54,769 nt of DNA from CAYNEO01 sp964396245 (lineage in GTDB: Bacteria > Zixibacteria > MSB-5A5 > GN15 > FEB-12): assembly GCA_964396245.1 (NCBI GenBank), contig CAYNEO010000024.1:1-54769 (forward strand), given 5' to 3'. Shown here in pieces: positions 1 to 8,210 of the stretch (within the stretch, counting starts at the first letter, position 1; the number at the start of each line of letters is the position of its first letter). The notes beneath the pieces were generated by a model, which was not told the origin of the DNA, did not search any database, and saw nothing but the letters and a program-made list of their open reading frames with translations. The position numbers were made by a program, and so were the translations under genes.

Positions 1-2
1 CT

Positions 3-578
3 CTGATCGAATGTGTCGGAGACTCCTGCAATGCGCCGGAACAGAATGATATCTCCTGGGCGATCTACGCACCAAATCACCGCATTCTTGCAATCCATTG
101 TGGCGAAAAGGATGAATTCGTACGAATCCGAACTGACGGTGCCCTCCATGAAATCTACGGATTTCGGACAGGTCTCAGATGTCAGACCTTTGCTGCTGAC
201 GAATCAGAGTTGATATTCTTCTCCAAGTATGGTCCAAGTGAGGAGATTTCAACTGTCCTTAACTACGTCATTGATGTGTACGATATGGATGGGGACACAT
301 TGTCTGGTGCCGGAATGTTTTTTGAGAATGTTGAGAACGTTGTACGTTGCCGCGGAAAAGGTGAGCCAATATATTATCTTAGGAAGGAGAGTGACCTGTC
401 AACTTCCAACGTGTGGAAATACGATCGCCAGCGACTAAACCGGTTCAGGGTTACTGACTTTGGAAAGGACGTGGAAGTTCTTCGTTTCTGGCTCGTCGGT
501 GATTCCGTAGTCAGTTGGGTAGAGGACCGTACACAGCCTCCGCCAGATAACCGGCGGCTCATGATCACCCCCAATTGA
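3..578 (+). CDS. Partial hypothetical protein (5' end outside window)
   Basis: One reading frame is open from the left edge of the window to a TGA at 576-578, giving about 191 visible residues, so the start codon lies upstream. An internal TTG at 210 could be mistaken for a start, but the frame runs on without a stop before it and reads like normal protein (for example SWAIYAPNHRILAIHCGE). The visible part is rich in alternating hydrophobic and charged residues typical of beta-strands, with several Cys and no recognised motif. I do not recognise the family. The next gene begins 180 bp downstream on the same strand. No strong terminator is visible between them. Confidence 0.6.
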   Translation: MIECVGDSCNAPEQNDISWAIYAPNHRILAIHCGEKDEFVRIRTDGALHEIYGFRTGLRCQTFAADESELIFFSKYGPSEEISTVLNYVIDVYDMDGDTLSGAGMFFENVENVVRCRGKGEPIYYLRKESDLSTSNVWKYDRQRLNRFRVTDFGKDVEVLRFWLVGDSVVSWVEDRTQPPPDNRRLMITPN

Positions 579-758
579 CAGACGTGCCCTACGATTCTAA
601 CTATTTGCCATTATTGTCATTACGCTGAAAATCTCAAGTAGACACCCCACCTTTCAGGTGCGTCTTTTGTGGTCCCTAATCCTATTTTAATAGTTGACTC
701 CCCGATCGTGTGACCTATTTTTAGTTATAGAGTTACACAGAAAAGCGGAGGGATTAAC

Positions 759-2012
759 ATGCGGTATCTGTCCGCGGTTATCCTGATAATACTGGCCTGC
801 CTGAACTCGGGCGCAGCCGGTCAGAACTTGCCCGCGCCGCAGGATTCCAACCTTCTGGCGCAGGATAAGCTACACTCGGAAAGCATCACCCTGCTGTTCG
901 AGCTGGTGAACACGATTATCGACAAGAACCCCGACTGGCAGTTTGTCCTCAACCGCCTGCCGGATATGGAAGTGGTCAATCGTCAGGAACTGCTCGATGA
1001 ACTCACCCGGCGCAACGCCAAAGACAAGGATATAAACAAGAAGATCGACGCTCTCCTCGAATCGCCCGCGTACCGCCTCTATTTCGCCCAGTTCAAGACG
1101 GCTGACCCCGAAAAACACAGGGAGATGTTCTACAGGCTTCCGTACCAGTATGCCCATACCCCGGGCGACATCTCCACCAACTTCCTCGACCTGTGCCGCA
1201 ATGTCGACAATATCCAGCTCTGGATCTCCCGGATGCTTGCCACCGTCGACCTGAACCACAGCCGCAGCATGGCCGAAAAATGGCTGCCGCCGGGTGACTA
1301 CAACATACCGGAGGTCTATTTCGTGTACGACGGCATGGGCGATGCCTTTGTCCGCGACGGCGCCGTCTGCTTCGATCTCTTCGGAGCCGTTCTCTCTCAT
1401 CAGCCTGCCGAGAGCCGCTACTATCGGCTCGATTCAATTTCTGTGGAGGACATGGAGGGGACCCTGGCGCATGAATTCCATCACGTGTTCGCAAGTCCGT
1501 GGTACAAGAACATGAATAACGACGAAGCAAGCTGGCAACAGGCGTGGATCGATTATATCACCACCATGATCGTCAGAGAAGGCACCGCCATGTTGTGCGA
1601 CCCGCCGGACGGACTCCGTCGCAAATTGATGGAAGACACCGCTGTTGTCGCCTACTGGATCACGCAACTGAATGAGAAATTTAACGCCCTGCACGGCGAT
1701 TCAATTACCTCCGACGACATCAGTGCCTGGTATGATCAGACATCGCAGTCGACCGCGCAAGACCTTCTCACCCGCGAACTTGCCCGCCAGTACGAAGGAA
1801 AAGAATTACGGGCAAAGATAGCCGCCAACGGCGCCGCCCGCCCGATGATGATCTATACGCTGGGTTGGTGGATGGCCTCACATATCGCCGAGGGAAAAGA
1901 AGGTCCCGCCGGTATCCTCGAAATTATCCAGCAGCCGGCCACGGTCTACGAGCACTACAATCGGTCGATTGAAGAATCGATGCCGCATCTCGTTGTCGAT
2001 ATCGGGTCCTGA
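759..2012 (+). CDS. Secreted zinc metallopeptidase-like protein (DUF5700-like)
   Basis: A 417-residue protein with a Sec signal peptide (MRYLSAVILIILACLNSGAAGQ) and a mature alpha-helical body. The sequence shows HEFHH at residues 238-242, an HExxH zinc site, and REGTAM with Glu274 about 36 residues later. This is the gluzincin arrangement of two His plus a distal Glu ligand. The overall pattern resembles the putative zinc-dependent peptidases grouped as DUF5700. That assignment is from memory of the family, and the substrate is unknown. The start is supported by GCGGAGGG about 6 nt upstream of the ATG. It is convergent with the lipoprotein gene on the other strand, with only 7 bp between the stop codons. 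It is probably periplasmic or exported. Confidence 0.75.
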   Translation: MRYLSAVILIILACLNSGAAGQNLPAPQDSNLLAQDKLHSESITLLFELVNTIIDKNPDWQFVLNRLPDMEVVNRQELLDELTRRNAKDKDINKKIDALLESPAYRLYFAQFKTADPEKHREMFYRLPYQYAHTPGDISTNFLDLCRNVDNIQLWISRMLATVDLNHSRSMAEKWLPPGDYNIPEVYFVYDGMGDAFVRDGAVCFDLFGAVLSHQPAESRYYRLDSISVEDMEGTLAHEFHHVFASPWYKNMNNDEASWQQAWIDYITTMIVREGTAMLCDPPDGLRRKLMEDTAVVAYWITQLNEKFNALHGDSITSDDISAWYDQTSQSTAQDLLTRELARQYEGKELRAKIAANGAARPMMIYTLGWWMASHIAEGKEGPAGILEIIQQPATVYEHYNRSIEESMPHLVVDIGS

Positions 2013-2019
2013 GCGCTGA

Positions 2020-3240
2020 TTACGGTTTTTCCCAGACCATCACACTATTACCGAATCCGCCTATTGCCACGCATAAGCTATCCGAGCATGCGAGGTGATG
2101 CGTGCCGCCGAGGTCGGTAGGGAATGTCGCGTGTTTGCGCCAGATAGTCCCGCTGAACGACAGGATACTTTCGCCCTGACCCGTTACGACAAAAATACCT
2201 CCGGTCCAGGCGATATCGTCAAACGAACTCATCAGGCTTTTGGCCGGACTGGCGTCGGACCACATGCCGGACGCCACCGAAACGATAGTCAACAACGAGA
2301 CAGGTTTGACAATGACGACCCGGCGGCCGGAAAAGGCGCCGTCGAGCATTGCGGGAGCCGTCAGGTTCGACTGAATCGTTGTCCATTCATCGCCGTTCGC
2401 CGAATAGAATATAGTGTCATTGACCGTGAACACTACAAACGTATCGGCGTAGAGGATACCCCGCAACGAAAGATCGGCGACCAGCGGTTCACTTGCCCAC
2501 GACACACCATCGGCAGACGACAACACATAATCACCGGACGAAGGAATAACCGCAAAATTACTCCCCGATGTCGCCACGCGGTACAGCTGGTCAGCCGGAT
2601 CGACCGGCACCGAGCGGGGCGTCCACGACTGGCCGTCGTGCGATACAATCACGGTGGCCTGATCACCGACCGCGACAATAGTCTCCTCGCCGCTATCCGC
2701 GTCTGTTCGTCCGGTCACACTCAGCAGATTGGTATGAAGTCCGGAATAACCAACGCTCCAGTCGACGCCATTCTGAGATGTCAGAATAACGCCGCTGCCG
2801 CCTACCGCTACGAATCGTTTTCCGGTCCAGCAGATATCTGCAATCGCCAGCGAACCGGAAGCGTATTCGACCGGTGTCCAGAGTACGGTGAATTCTTCTG
2901 ATGACTCCCCTCTTACCTTACCAACCTGTACCGCCATGTTCTCGGTTGTCGCCCCCGGCGGCACCGTGACCACCAGTTGCGTATCGCTGGCCGAAAGCAC
3001 TTTCGCATTCACCAGACCAATCAGGACATGGTTGCTGTCCGGTATCGGGGAGAACTTCCGGCCGGTGATCGTTACTTCGGTCCCGATTTCGCCCGTTGTA
3101 GGAGCGAAAGAAGATATAACCGGGGCGTTGTCGGGCTCCGTGGGTCCGGTCGACTCGTCGTTGTCGCAGGACAGGACCAGGAACGCGGCCAGCAATGCCG
3201 CTATCCCAAACCCGCTTATCAGGCTGTATCGCTTTATCAT
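2020..3240 (-). CDS. TIG/IPT-domain lipoprotein with propeller-like repeats
   Basis: A 406-residue protein. The N-terminus has a lipoprotein signal (hydrophobic stretch ending LVLSC, Cys25 as the likely lipidated residue) followed by a low-complexity linker. Residues about 40-120 form an IPT/TIG immunoglobulin-like domain (PVISSFAPTTGEIGTEVTI, with KFSP and VTVPPGA). The rest holds about five degenerate repeats of the type S-x-(D/N)G-x-x-W (SQNGVDWS, SHDGQSWT, SSADGVSWA, SANGDEWT), as in BNR/YCF48-like beta-propellers. It is probably a surface or periplasmic lipoprotein with a binding role. Its 5' end faces the divergent gene at 3390, so the 150 bp between them must hold both promoters. Confidence 0.75.
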   Translation of the reverse strand: MIKRYSLISGFGIAALLAAFLVLSCDNDESTGPTEPDNAPVISSFAPTTGEIGTEVTITGRKFSPIPDSNHVLIGLVNAKVLSASDTQLVVTVPPGATTENMAVQVGKVRGESSEEFTVLWTPVEYASGSLAIADICWTGKRFVAVGGSGVILTSQNGVDWSVGYSGLHTNLLSVTGRTDADSGEETIVAVGDQATVIVSHDGQSWTPRSVPVDPADQLYRVATSGSNFAVIPSSGDYVLSSADGVSWASEPLVADLSLRGILYADTFVVFTVNDTIFYSANGDEWTTIQSNLTAPAMLDGAFSGRRVVIVKPVSLLTIVSVASGMWSDASPAKSLMSSFDDIAWTGGIFVVTGQGESILSFSGTIWRKHATFPTDLGGTHHLACSDSLCVAIGGFGNSVMVWEKP

Positions 3241-3389
3241 TTTCCTGATGACATCCCTTTAATCGATGCTATATATTCAATATATATTAACGTAGAAAAC
3301 AGGCAAACAGTGTCACCAAAAATCAGGCAGATTTGTCTACGTTGCCTGAAAACGACACCGACCGCCCGTCTTCGGGAGGAGCCAAACAA

Positions 3390-4538
3390 GTGCGCACAAC
3401 CTGCGTCCTGATAGCCATCCTGTCGTTGGCCGCGCGTGTGCAAGCCGTGCCGGAAGAACCACCCGATTCGCTGACTCCCACCGATTACGAAGAGATAAGC
3501 TGCTACGATATCTGGATGGAGACCGGCGAACTTGCATCGCGATTCTACGCTGCCGGCCAGACTGATTCCGTTTTCGATGTCCTCAACTGGCTGGATGAAG
3601 AGTGCGGCCCTCTCGATATCGTCTTCGACATCAATATCCTCATGGCAATCGATCAGGGCGTTTTCCAGGAAGAAGTGTATGCCGGCCCCGGCTTATGGGA
3701 GCTGTTCTTCGGCTACCGGAGGCCGCCGCCGATCGACGATCTGGTAAACCTGGAAGTGCACGAAGAATCATTCGACCCGCTCACCAATTTTCGGGCATCG
3801 CTGGCGCGCGATTTAATCGACCGAACCGATACCAACTCGGTCGCGCACCTCGTGTGTCGCGCGATCAACGGTGAGCGCGATTACGTCTACGACCGACTCC
3901 AGACTCCGGCATTCAGCGGCACATGGATCCGCCGCCGGTACGACGACCAGATAGAAGAAATCCGTAGAAAAGAAAAGAACACACGCCTGCATTGGTCGGT
4001 TGGGGCCGGAGGGTGGTTTCCTCTGGGCGGTAACAAGACCCTGGGTACTCATCCTGTGGTCGGAGGCTCTGCCGGCGTTGAACTCGGGCGATGGAGCCTC
4101 AGCGGGGCGCTCTTCTACCGCTTTCTGGACGCTCGAAATCCATACCTGATCGCAACTGACGTCGGTATCGAAGAAGCCCATGAATTCGATTGCTTTTATT
4201 TCGGATTCGAGCCCGGCTACCGGCTCCTGCATATCGGCCGCTGGGAAACCGAGATTTTTACCGGTTTCGGATACGACGGGATTTTGGCTATCGACCGGGG
4301 AGAAGGTAACTACGAAACGATCAATTCGACGGCTCTGGTTTTCGGTCTTACCCAGAGGTTGTTCTACGATGAATATCACTCACACTTTTTCGGACTGCAA
4401 TTTCGGTACTCCATCGTCGATTACGAAACCGGAGCGACCAACCTGTCCGGAAACACTTTCTCTCTTCAGTTTGTTTGGGGGTACAAAGCTGAGCGCTCAA
4501 TTGTCAGCGAACTCAAGCGTTTGCGTTACCACAATTGA
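3390..4538 (+). CDS. Secreted protein with C-terminal beta-barrel-like region
   Basis: I place the start at GTG 3390 because GGGAGGA lies 9 nt upstream and the translation then begins with a clean signal peptide (VRTTCVLIAILSLAARVQA). The same frame is open 57 nt further upstream from a TTG, which would bury the signal. The protein has 382 residues. The first half is helical and acidic with no recognised domain. From about residue 205 there are alternating aromatic strands and turns (WSVGAGGWFPLGG, SLSGALFYRF, FYFGFEPGY, TEIFTGFGY, FFGLQFRYSIVDYE), suggesting an eight-strand or similar outer-membrane barrel. The protein does not end in Phe. Function unknown; an outer-membrane location is inference. 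Confidence 0.65.
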   Translation: MRTTCVLIAILSLAARVQAVPEEPPDSLTPTDYEEISCYDIWMETGELASRFYAAGQTDSVFDVLNWLDEECGPLDIVFDINILMAIDQGVFQEEVYAGPGLWELFFGYRRPPPIDDLVNLEVHEESFDPLTNFRASLARDLIDRTDTNSVAHLVCRAINGERDYVYDRLQTPAFSGTWIRRRYDDQIEEIRRKEKNTRLHWSVGAGGWFPLGGNKTLGTHPVVGGSAGVELGRWSLSGALFYRFLDARNPYLIATDVGIEEAHEFDCFYFGFEPGYRLLHIGRWETEIFTGFGYDGILAIDRGEGNYETINSTALVFGLTQRLFYDEYHSHFFGLQFRYSIVDYETGATNLSGNTFSLQFVWGYKAERSIVSELKRLRYHN

Positions 4539-4679
4539 TTCAGTCGCAAGCCACGTTTTTTGTTCGCGCGGTATGGGTTCAGGCGACTTCAATGACCAGA
4601 GGTCACTGGAATCTTCCGTTTTAGCTTTCGCTTACCGCGCGGAAACGCTACCTTACCGCCGAAACACAGGAGATCGTGC

Positions 4680-6533
4680 GTGTCTGAACATCTGCTCTTG
4701 GGATTGGCAAGTATTATCGTGCTGGGCATTCTGGCACAGTGGCTGGCCTGGCGCTGGCACCTGCCGGCAATTCTCCTGCTGCTTGTATTTGGCTTCGCCG
4801 CCGGACCGGTTTTCAATATCCTTCATCCTGACACGTTATTCGGAGAAGTTCTCTTTCCGCTGGTGTCAGTTTCCGTGGCTATTATTCTCTTCGAGGGTGG
4901 CCTCAATCTCAAATTCAGCGAGGTCCGCCAGACTGAGGGTGTGATATCCAGCCTGGTAACCATCGGCATTCTCGTCACATGGATACTTGCTTCTGTCGGC
5001 GCGAAGTTGTTCGTGGGCATGGGCTGGGAGACCGCCATTCTGCTGGGAGCAATCCTTGTCGTGACCGGTCCCACGGTAATTATCCCTTTGCTTCGTCAGG
5101 TCCGCCCGGCCGGCAACGTTGGCACGATCATCAAGTGGGAGGGAATCGTCAACGACCCCTTTGGCGCTATCCTGGCCGTTATCGTTTTTGAGGTCATAGT
5201 GGCTGCCGAAATCCACGGCGGTTCCATCATTCTCTGGGGTGCGCTCAAGGCTTTCGTCTTCGGCAGCCTTATCGGCATAGCCGGCGCCATCCTTATGGTC
5301 CTGCTGTTGCGACGATACCTGGTTCCCGATTTTCTCCAGAACCCGGTGTCGCTGATGGTGGTCGTCATAACGTATTTCGCCTCCGATGTCCTCCAGCCGG
5401 AATCCGGTCTGCTCGCGGTGACAGTTATGGGCGTGGCGCTGGCCAATCAACGGTTTGTATCCATCAGGCATATTCTGGAATTCAAGGAAAATCTCCGCGT
5501 CGTATTGATCTCCAGCTTGTTTATCATTCTCGCGGCGCGTCTGCCGGTGGCCGAGATGTCGTTTGCGAATGTCGGGCCGTGGCTTTTTGTCGCATTCCTG
5601 ATCGTGATCGTCCGACCCGCCGCAGTATTTGTCTCCACCCTGCGGTCGAACCTCAAGCGACGGGAAAAGCTGTTTCTCTCGTGGATGGCGCCTCGGGGCA
5701 TCGTAGCGGCCGCCGTATCATCGGTGTTTGGCATCCGCCTGATGGAAAGCGGGGTAGCCGGCGCCGAACTGCTCGGTCCGGTGACCTTTCAAGTGATTAT
5801 CGCGACTGTCGCGATATACGGTCTGACTGCCCCATGGGTCGCTCGACGCCTGAAACTGGCGCAACCGAACCCGCAGGGCGTATTGCTGGGCGGCGCCCAC
5901 TTCTGGGCAAGACAGATTGGCCGGGTCTTGAAGGACGAAGGATTCGAAGTTGCCGTCATTGATTCCAACTGGGGCAACATCACCGAAGCCCGCCGCGATG
6001 GTTGCCGATCGTACTACGGGAGCCTTCTGGCCGAAGACATTCTGAACCGATTGCAGCTGTCCGGTATAGGGAGATTTTTGGCGCTGACCCCGAACGAAGA
6101 AGTCAATTCGCTCGCGGCTTTGCATTTTGTCGATATATTCGGCCGCTCGGAGGTCTTCCAACTCCCGAAGCCATCGGTTGATAAGGACGCCGGAAACAAA
6201 AAGCGTACGGCCATGCCGGCTCACCTCCGGGGGCGCTACCTCTTTGATGAAAAGGCGACCTACGAGTATCTCACATCCCGCTTTCGCGCCGGAGCCATAG
6301 TCAAGAGGACACCGCTCACTGACGAGTTCGATTACAGTGACTATCGTAATATGTACGGATCGTCGGCCATACCTTTATTTGTCATAACCGATGACGGCGA
6401 CTTGCGAGTCGTGACGGTCGAGGACGAACCTAACCCCAAGCCGGGGCAAACCCTGATCAGTATCGTCGACCCGGTGGAGAAATCGAACAGGGAAGAGGCA
6501 AAGGTCGGCCAGGAATCGAGCAAGCGGGAATAA
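4680..6533 (+). CDS. Na+/H+ antiporter, CPA family, with C-terminal TrkA-like domain
   Basis: A 617-residue protein with a GTG start (AGGAGA 6-8 nt upstream). Residues 1-395 hold about 12-13 hydrophobic segments with the features of CPA-type sodium/proton antiporters: ILFEGGLNLKF near 65-75, GAILVVTGPTVI near 120-131, and the ion-binding Asn-Asp pair in EGIVNDP (N158-D159). Residues about 395-530 resemble a TrkA-N/RCK Rossmann domain (VLLGGAHFWARQIGRVL, followed by EVAVIDSNW and ALTPNEEVN), although the glycine loop is not canonical. The C-terminal tail is charged. Predicted role: sodium or potassium/proton exchange and pH homeostasis at the inner membrane. The SpoU methyltransferase starts 4 bp after its stop, so the two are probably co-transcribed. 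Confidence 0.88.
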   Translation: MSEHLLLGLASIIVLGILAQWLAWRWHLPAILLLLVFGFAAGPVFNILHPDTLFGEVLFPLVSVSVAIILFEGGLNLKFSEVRQTEGVISSLVTIGILVTWILASVGAKLFVGMGWETAILLGAILVVTGPTVIIPLLRQVRPAGNVGTIIKWEGIVNDPFGAILAVIVFEVIVAAEIHGGSIILWGALKAFVFGSLIGIAGAILMVLLLRRYLVPDFLQNPVSLMVVVITYFASDVLQPESGLLAVTVMGVALANQRFVSIRHILEFKENLRVVLISSLFIILAARLPVAEMSFANVGPWLFVAFLIVIVRPAAVFVSTLRSNLKRREKLFLSWMAPRGIVAAAVSSVFGIRLMESGVAGAELLGPVTFQVIIATVAIYGLTAPWVARRLKLAQPNPQGVLLGGAHFWARQIGRVLKDEGFEVAVIDSNWGNITEARRDGCRSYYGSLLAEDILNRLQLSGIGRFLALTPNEEVNSLAALHFVDIFGRSEVFQLPKPSVDKDAGNKKRTAMPAHLRGRYLFDEKATYEYLTSRFRAGAIVKRTPLTDEFDYSDYRNMYGSSAIPLFVITDDGDLRVVTVEDEPNPKPGQTLISIVDPVEKSNREEAKVGQESSKRE

Positions 6534-6537
6534 TACG

Positions 6538-7122
6538 ATGGGTAGAACGCCAAGATCCAAATCCAGCCGAAAGCATCGGCACACCGATCTGTCGCTGCCG
6601 GCGGGCGTGAAGTCCGAGTCCGACCTGTCTGAAATACTCCGCAGCCTGGCAGAGCCGCCGTTTTTGCTTCTGCTGGATAACGTACAGGATCCGCATAACC
6701 TCGGGGCCTGCCTTCGCTCGGCCGATGCCGCCGGGGTGCACGCCGTCATAGTCCCCAAGGATCGTTCTGTGAGCCTGACTCCCGTAGTCCGCACTGTCGC
6801 CTGCGGCGCCGCCGAGAAAATCCCCTTCGTTCAGGTCACAAATCTGGCCCGGACAATGGATCAATTGAGAGAAGCAGGCGTGTGGTTAGTAGGCACAGCC
6901 GGTGAGGCAACTCAAAACCTCTACGAAATCGACCTCACCGGACCACTGGGGATTGTGATGGGGGCGGAGGGCTCGGGACTGCGCCGTCTGACAAGGGAGA
7001 AGTGCGACTTTCTCGTGCGGATACCTATGCTCGGATCGGTCGAGAGTCTCAATGTTTCAGTCGCTACCGGTGTCTGCCTTTTTGAAGCTGTCCGCCAGCG
7101 TCTGGCCGCAAGTTCAAAGTAG
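6538..7122 (+). CDS. RNA 2'-O-ribose methyltransferase, SpoU/TrmH family
   Basis: A 194-residue SPOUT-class methyltransferase using SAM. All three family motifs are visible: motif 1 NVQDPHNLGACLRSADAAG, motif 2 GIVMGAEGSGLRR, and motif 3 IPMLGSVESLNVSVATG. The closest architecture is RlmB-type (23S rRNA Gm2251), but RlmB usually has about 245 residues with an N-terminal L30e-like substrate-binding domain. Here only a short basic leader (PRSKSSRKHRH) precedes the catalytic domain. The target nucleotide therefore cannot be assigned from sequence. The gene follows the antiporter by 4 bp with a weak ribosome site, which suggests coupling, and it is followed by a GC-rich hairpin. Confidence 0.85.
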   Translation: MGRTPRSKSSRKHRHTDLSLPAGVKSESDLSEILRSLAEPPFLLLLDNVQDPHNLGACLRSADAAGVHAVIVPKDRSVSLTPVVRTVACGAAEKIPFVQVTNLARTMDQLREAGVWLVGTAGEATQNLYEIDLTGPLGIVMGAEGSGLRRLTREKCDFLVRIPMLGSVESLNVSVATGVCLFEAVRQRLAASSK

Positions 7123-7426
7123 GTGCAAAAAAAAAGCCCCGCCATTGGTCGAACGGGGCATTAGTAATACGCAGTCGCTTGACTGGTAGTCGCTCGAAAT
7201 ATACGACTCCTATTGGAATTGTCAACATTTCTCTTGTTCGGAGAATTCTCCTTATAAATCTTGCCCACCGAGCAACCGACGCTCTTCATTCGATCGCGGA
7301 TGGGCGTCTGCACATTACCCGTGAATCTCGGCCGCAGGAACAAATTCCGAGACCTTCTGTTAAATCGATAGCCTGCCGGGCGCCGAATTGTCAAAGATCA
7401 ACGTATCGCTACACCAGGAGAATATC
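7123..7426. other. Intergenic region before yceI-like gene
   Basis: About 304 bp. Apart from the hairpin at 7136-7159 and the ribosome site just before 7427, I see no gene, repeat or convincing promoter. Short open frames on the minus strand here are arginine-rich and lack ribosome sites. Confidence 0.5.
7127..7163. terminator. Hairpin between A-run and gene end
   Basis: A six-base-pair stem (GCCCCG/CGGGGC) at 7136-7141 and 7154-7159 is preceded by nine A residues and followed by only a weak T-containing stretch. The A-run means the U-tract is better on the minus strand. It may still serve as a terminator for the SpoU gene. Confidence 0.45.
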
Positions 7427-8008
7427 ATGATGAAGAGCATCATCGTTGCGACGGTTGCGGCAGCAACGCTATCGCTGTCGACCATCGCCGCCGATTGGAC
7501 AATCGATAAGCCGCACACGTCCGTGAATTTCGCGGTCAAGCACCTCGTCATCACCACCGTCAACGGTAAGTTTACTGACTTCGACGGTACTATCAACTTC
7601 GATGGTGAAAACCTCAAAGATGCCAGTGTCGAAATGACCATCCAGACGGCGTCGGTAGACACCGATAACGAACGCCGGGATAAGCACCTGAAGAGCGCGG
7701 ACTTCTTCGACGTGGAAAATTACCCGACAATGACCTTCAAGTCGACCAGGGTCATCCCGGGAGAAGGCAACCACTTCAAGCTCGTGGGAAATTTGACCAT
7801 TCGCGGGGTTACCAAAGAAGTCACTTTCGACTGCGAGTTTCACGGCACCGCCCAAATGGGAAATACGACTAAGGCGGGTTTCAGCGCCACGACCGTTGTT
7901 AACCGTCAGGATTTCGGCGTCAATTGGAGCAAGACCCTCGATAACGGAGGGCTCGTGGCGGGAAACGAGGTCACGATCAGACTCGATGTCGAGGCCAATA
8001 AGGTGTGA
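7427..8008 (+). CDS. YceI-family periplasmic lipocalin-like protein
   Basis: A 193-residue secreted protein. ATG 7427 follows CAGGAG by 6 nt and starts a signal peptide (MMKSIIVATVAAATLSLSTIAA). An open stretch upstream of it has no ribosome site. The mature part begins DWTIDKPHTSVNFAVKHL and contains the YceI hallmarks KFTDFDGTI, DKHLKSADFFDVENYPTMTF, GNLTIRGVTKEV and GFSATTVVNRQDFGVNW. YceI proteins are small beta-barrels that bind polyisoprenoid or other amphiphilic ligands in the periplasm, and the ligand here is unknown. It appears monocistronic and ends at a good terminator. Confidence 0.93.
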   Translation: MMKSIIVATVAAATLSLSTIAADWTIDKPHTSVNFAVKHLVITTVNGKFTDFDGTINFDGENLKDASVEMTIQTASVDTDNERRDKHLKSADFFDVENYPTMTFKSTRVIPGEGNHFKLVGNLTIRGVTKEVTFDCEFHGTAQMGNTTKAGFSATTVVNRQDFGVNWSKTLDNGGLVAGNEVTIRLDVEANKV

Positions 8009-8040
8009 TGTTGCCCCCGGCGACTGAGCAACTTCCCGAG

Positions 8041-8066
8041 AACCCGCCCGATGGCGGGTTTTTCGT
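8041..8066 (+). terminator. Rho-independent terminator after yceI-like gene
   Basis: An eight-base-pair stem AACCCGCC/GGCGGGTT with a four-base loop is followed directly by TTTCGTT. It starts 33 bp after the YceI stop. Confidence 0.8.
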
Positions 8067-8108
8067 TGATGCATCGTCGGTTGAGAAGACATTACGGAGT
8101 GAAAGGGT

Positions 8109-8137
8109 TTGACAAAGTGGGGCTATTGTGATATTTT
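8109..8137 (+). promoter_or_regulatory. Sigma70-type promoter for the EF-G paralogue
   Basis: TTGACA at 8109-8114, a 17-bp spacer, and TATTTT at 8132-8137. The GTG start of the EF-G-like gene is 73 bp beyond the -10 box. Confidence 0.65.
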
Positions 8138-8210
8138 CAGCAACTATTCACTTTGGGCTGATAACGTTGATGGCCGTAAGTGCCACAATTGAAGAGACTT
8201 TGGAGGTTTT

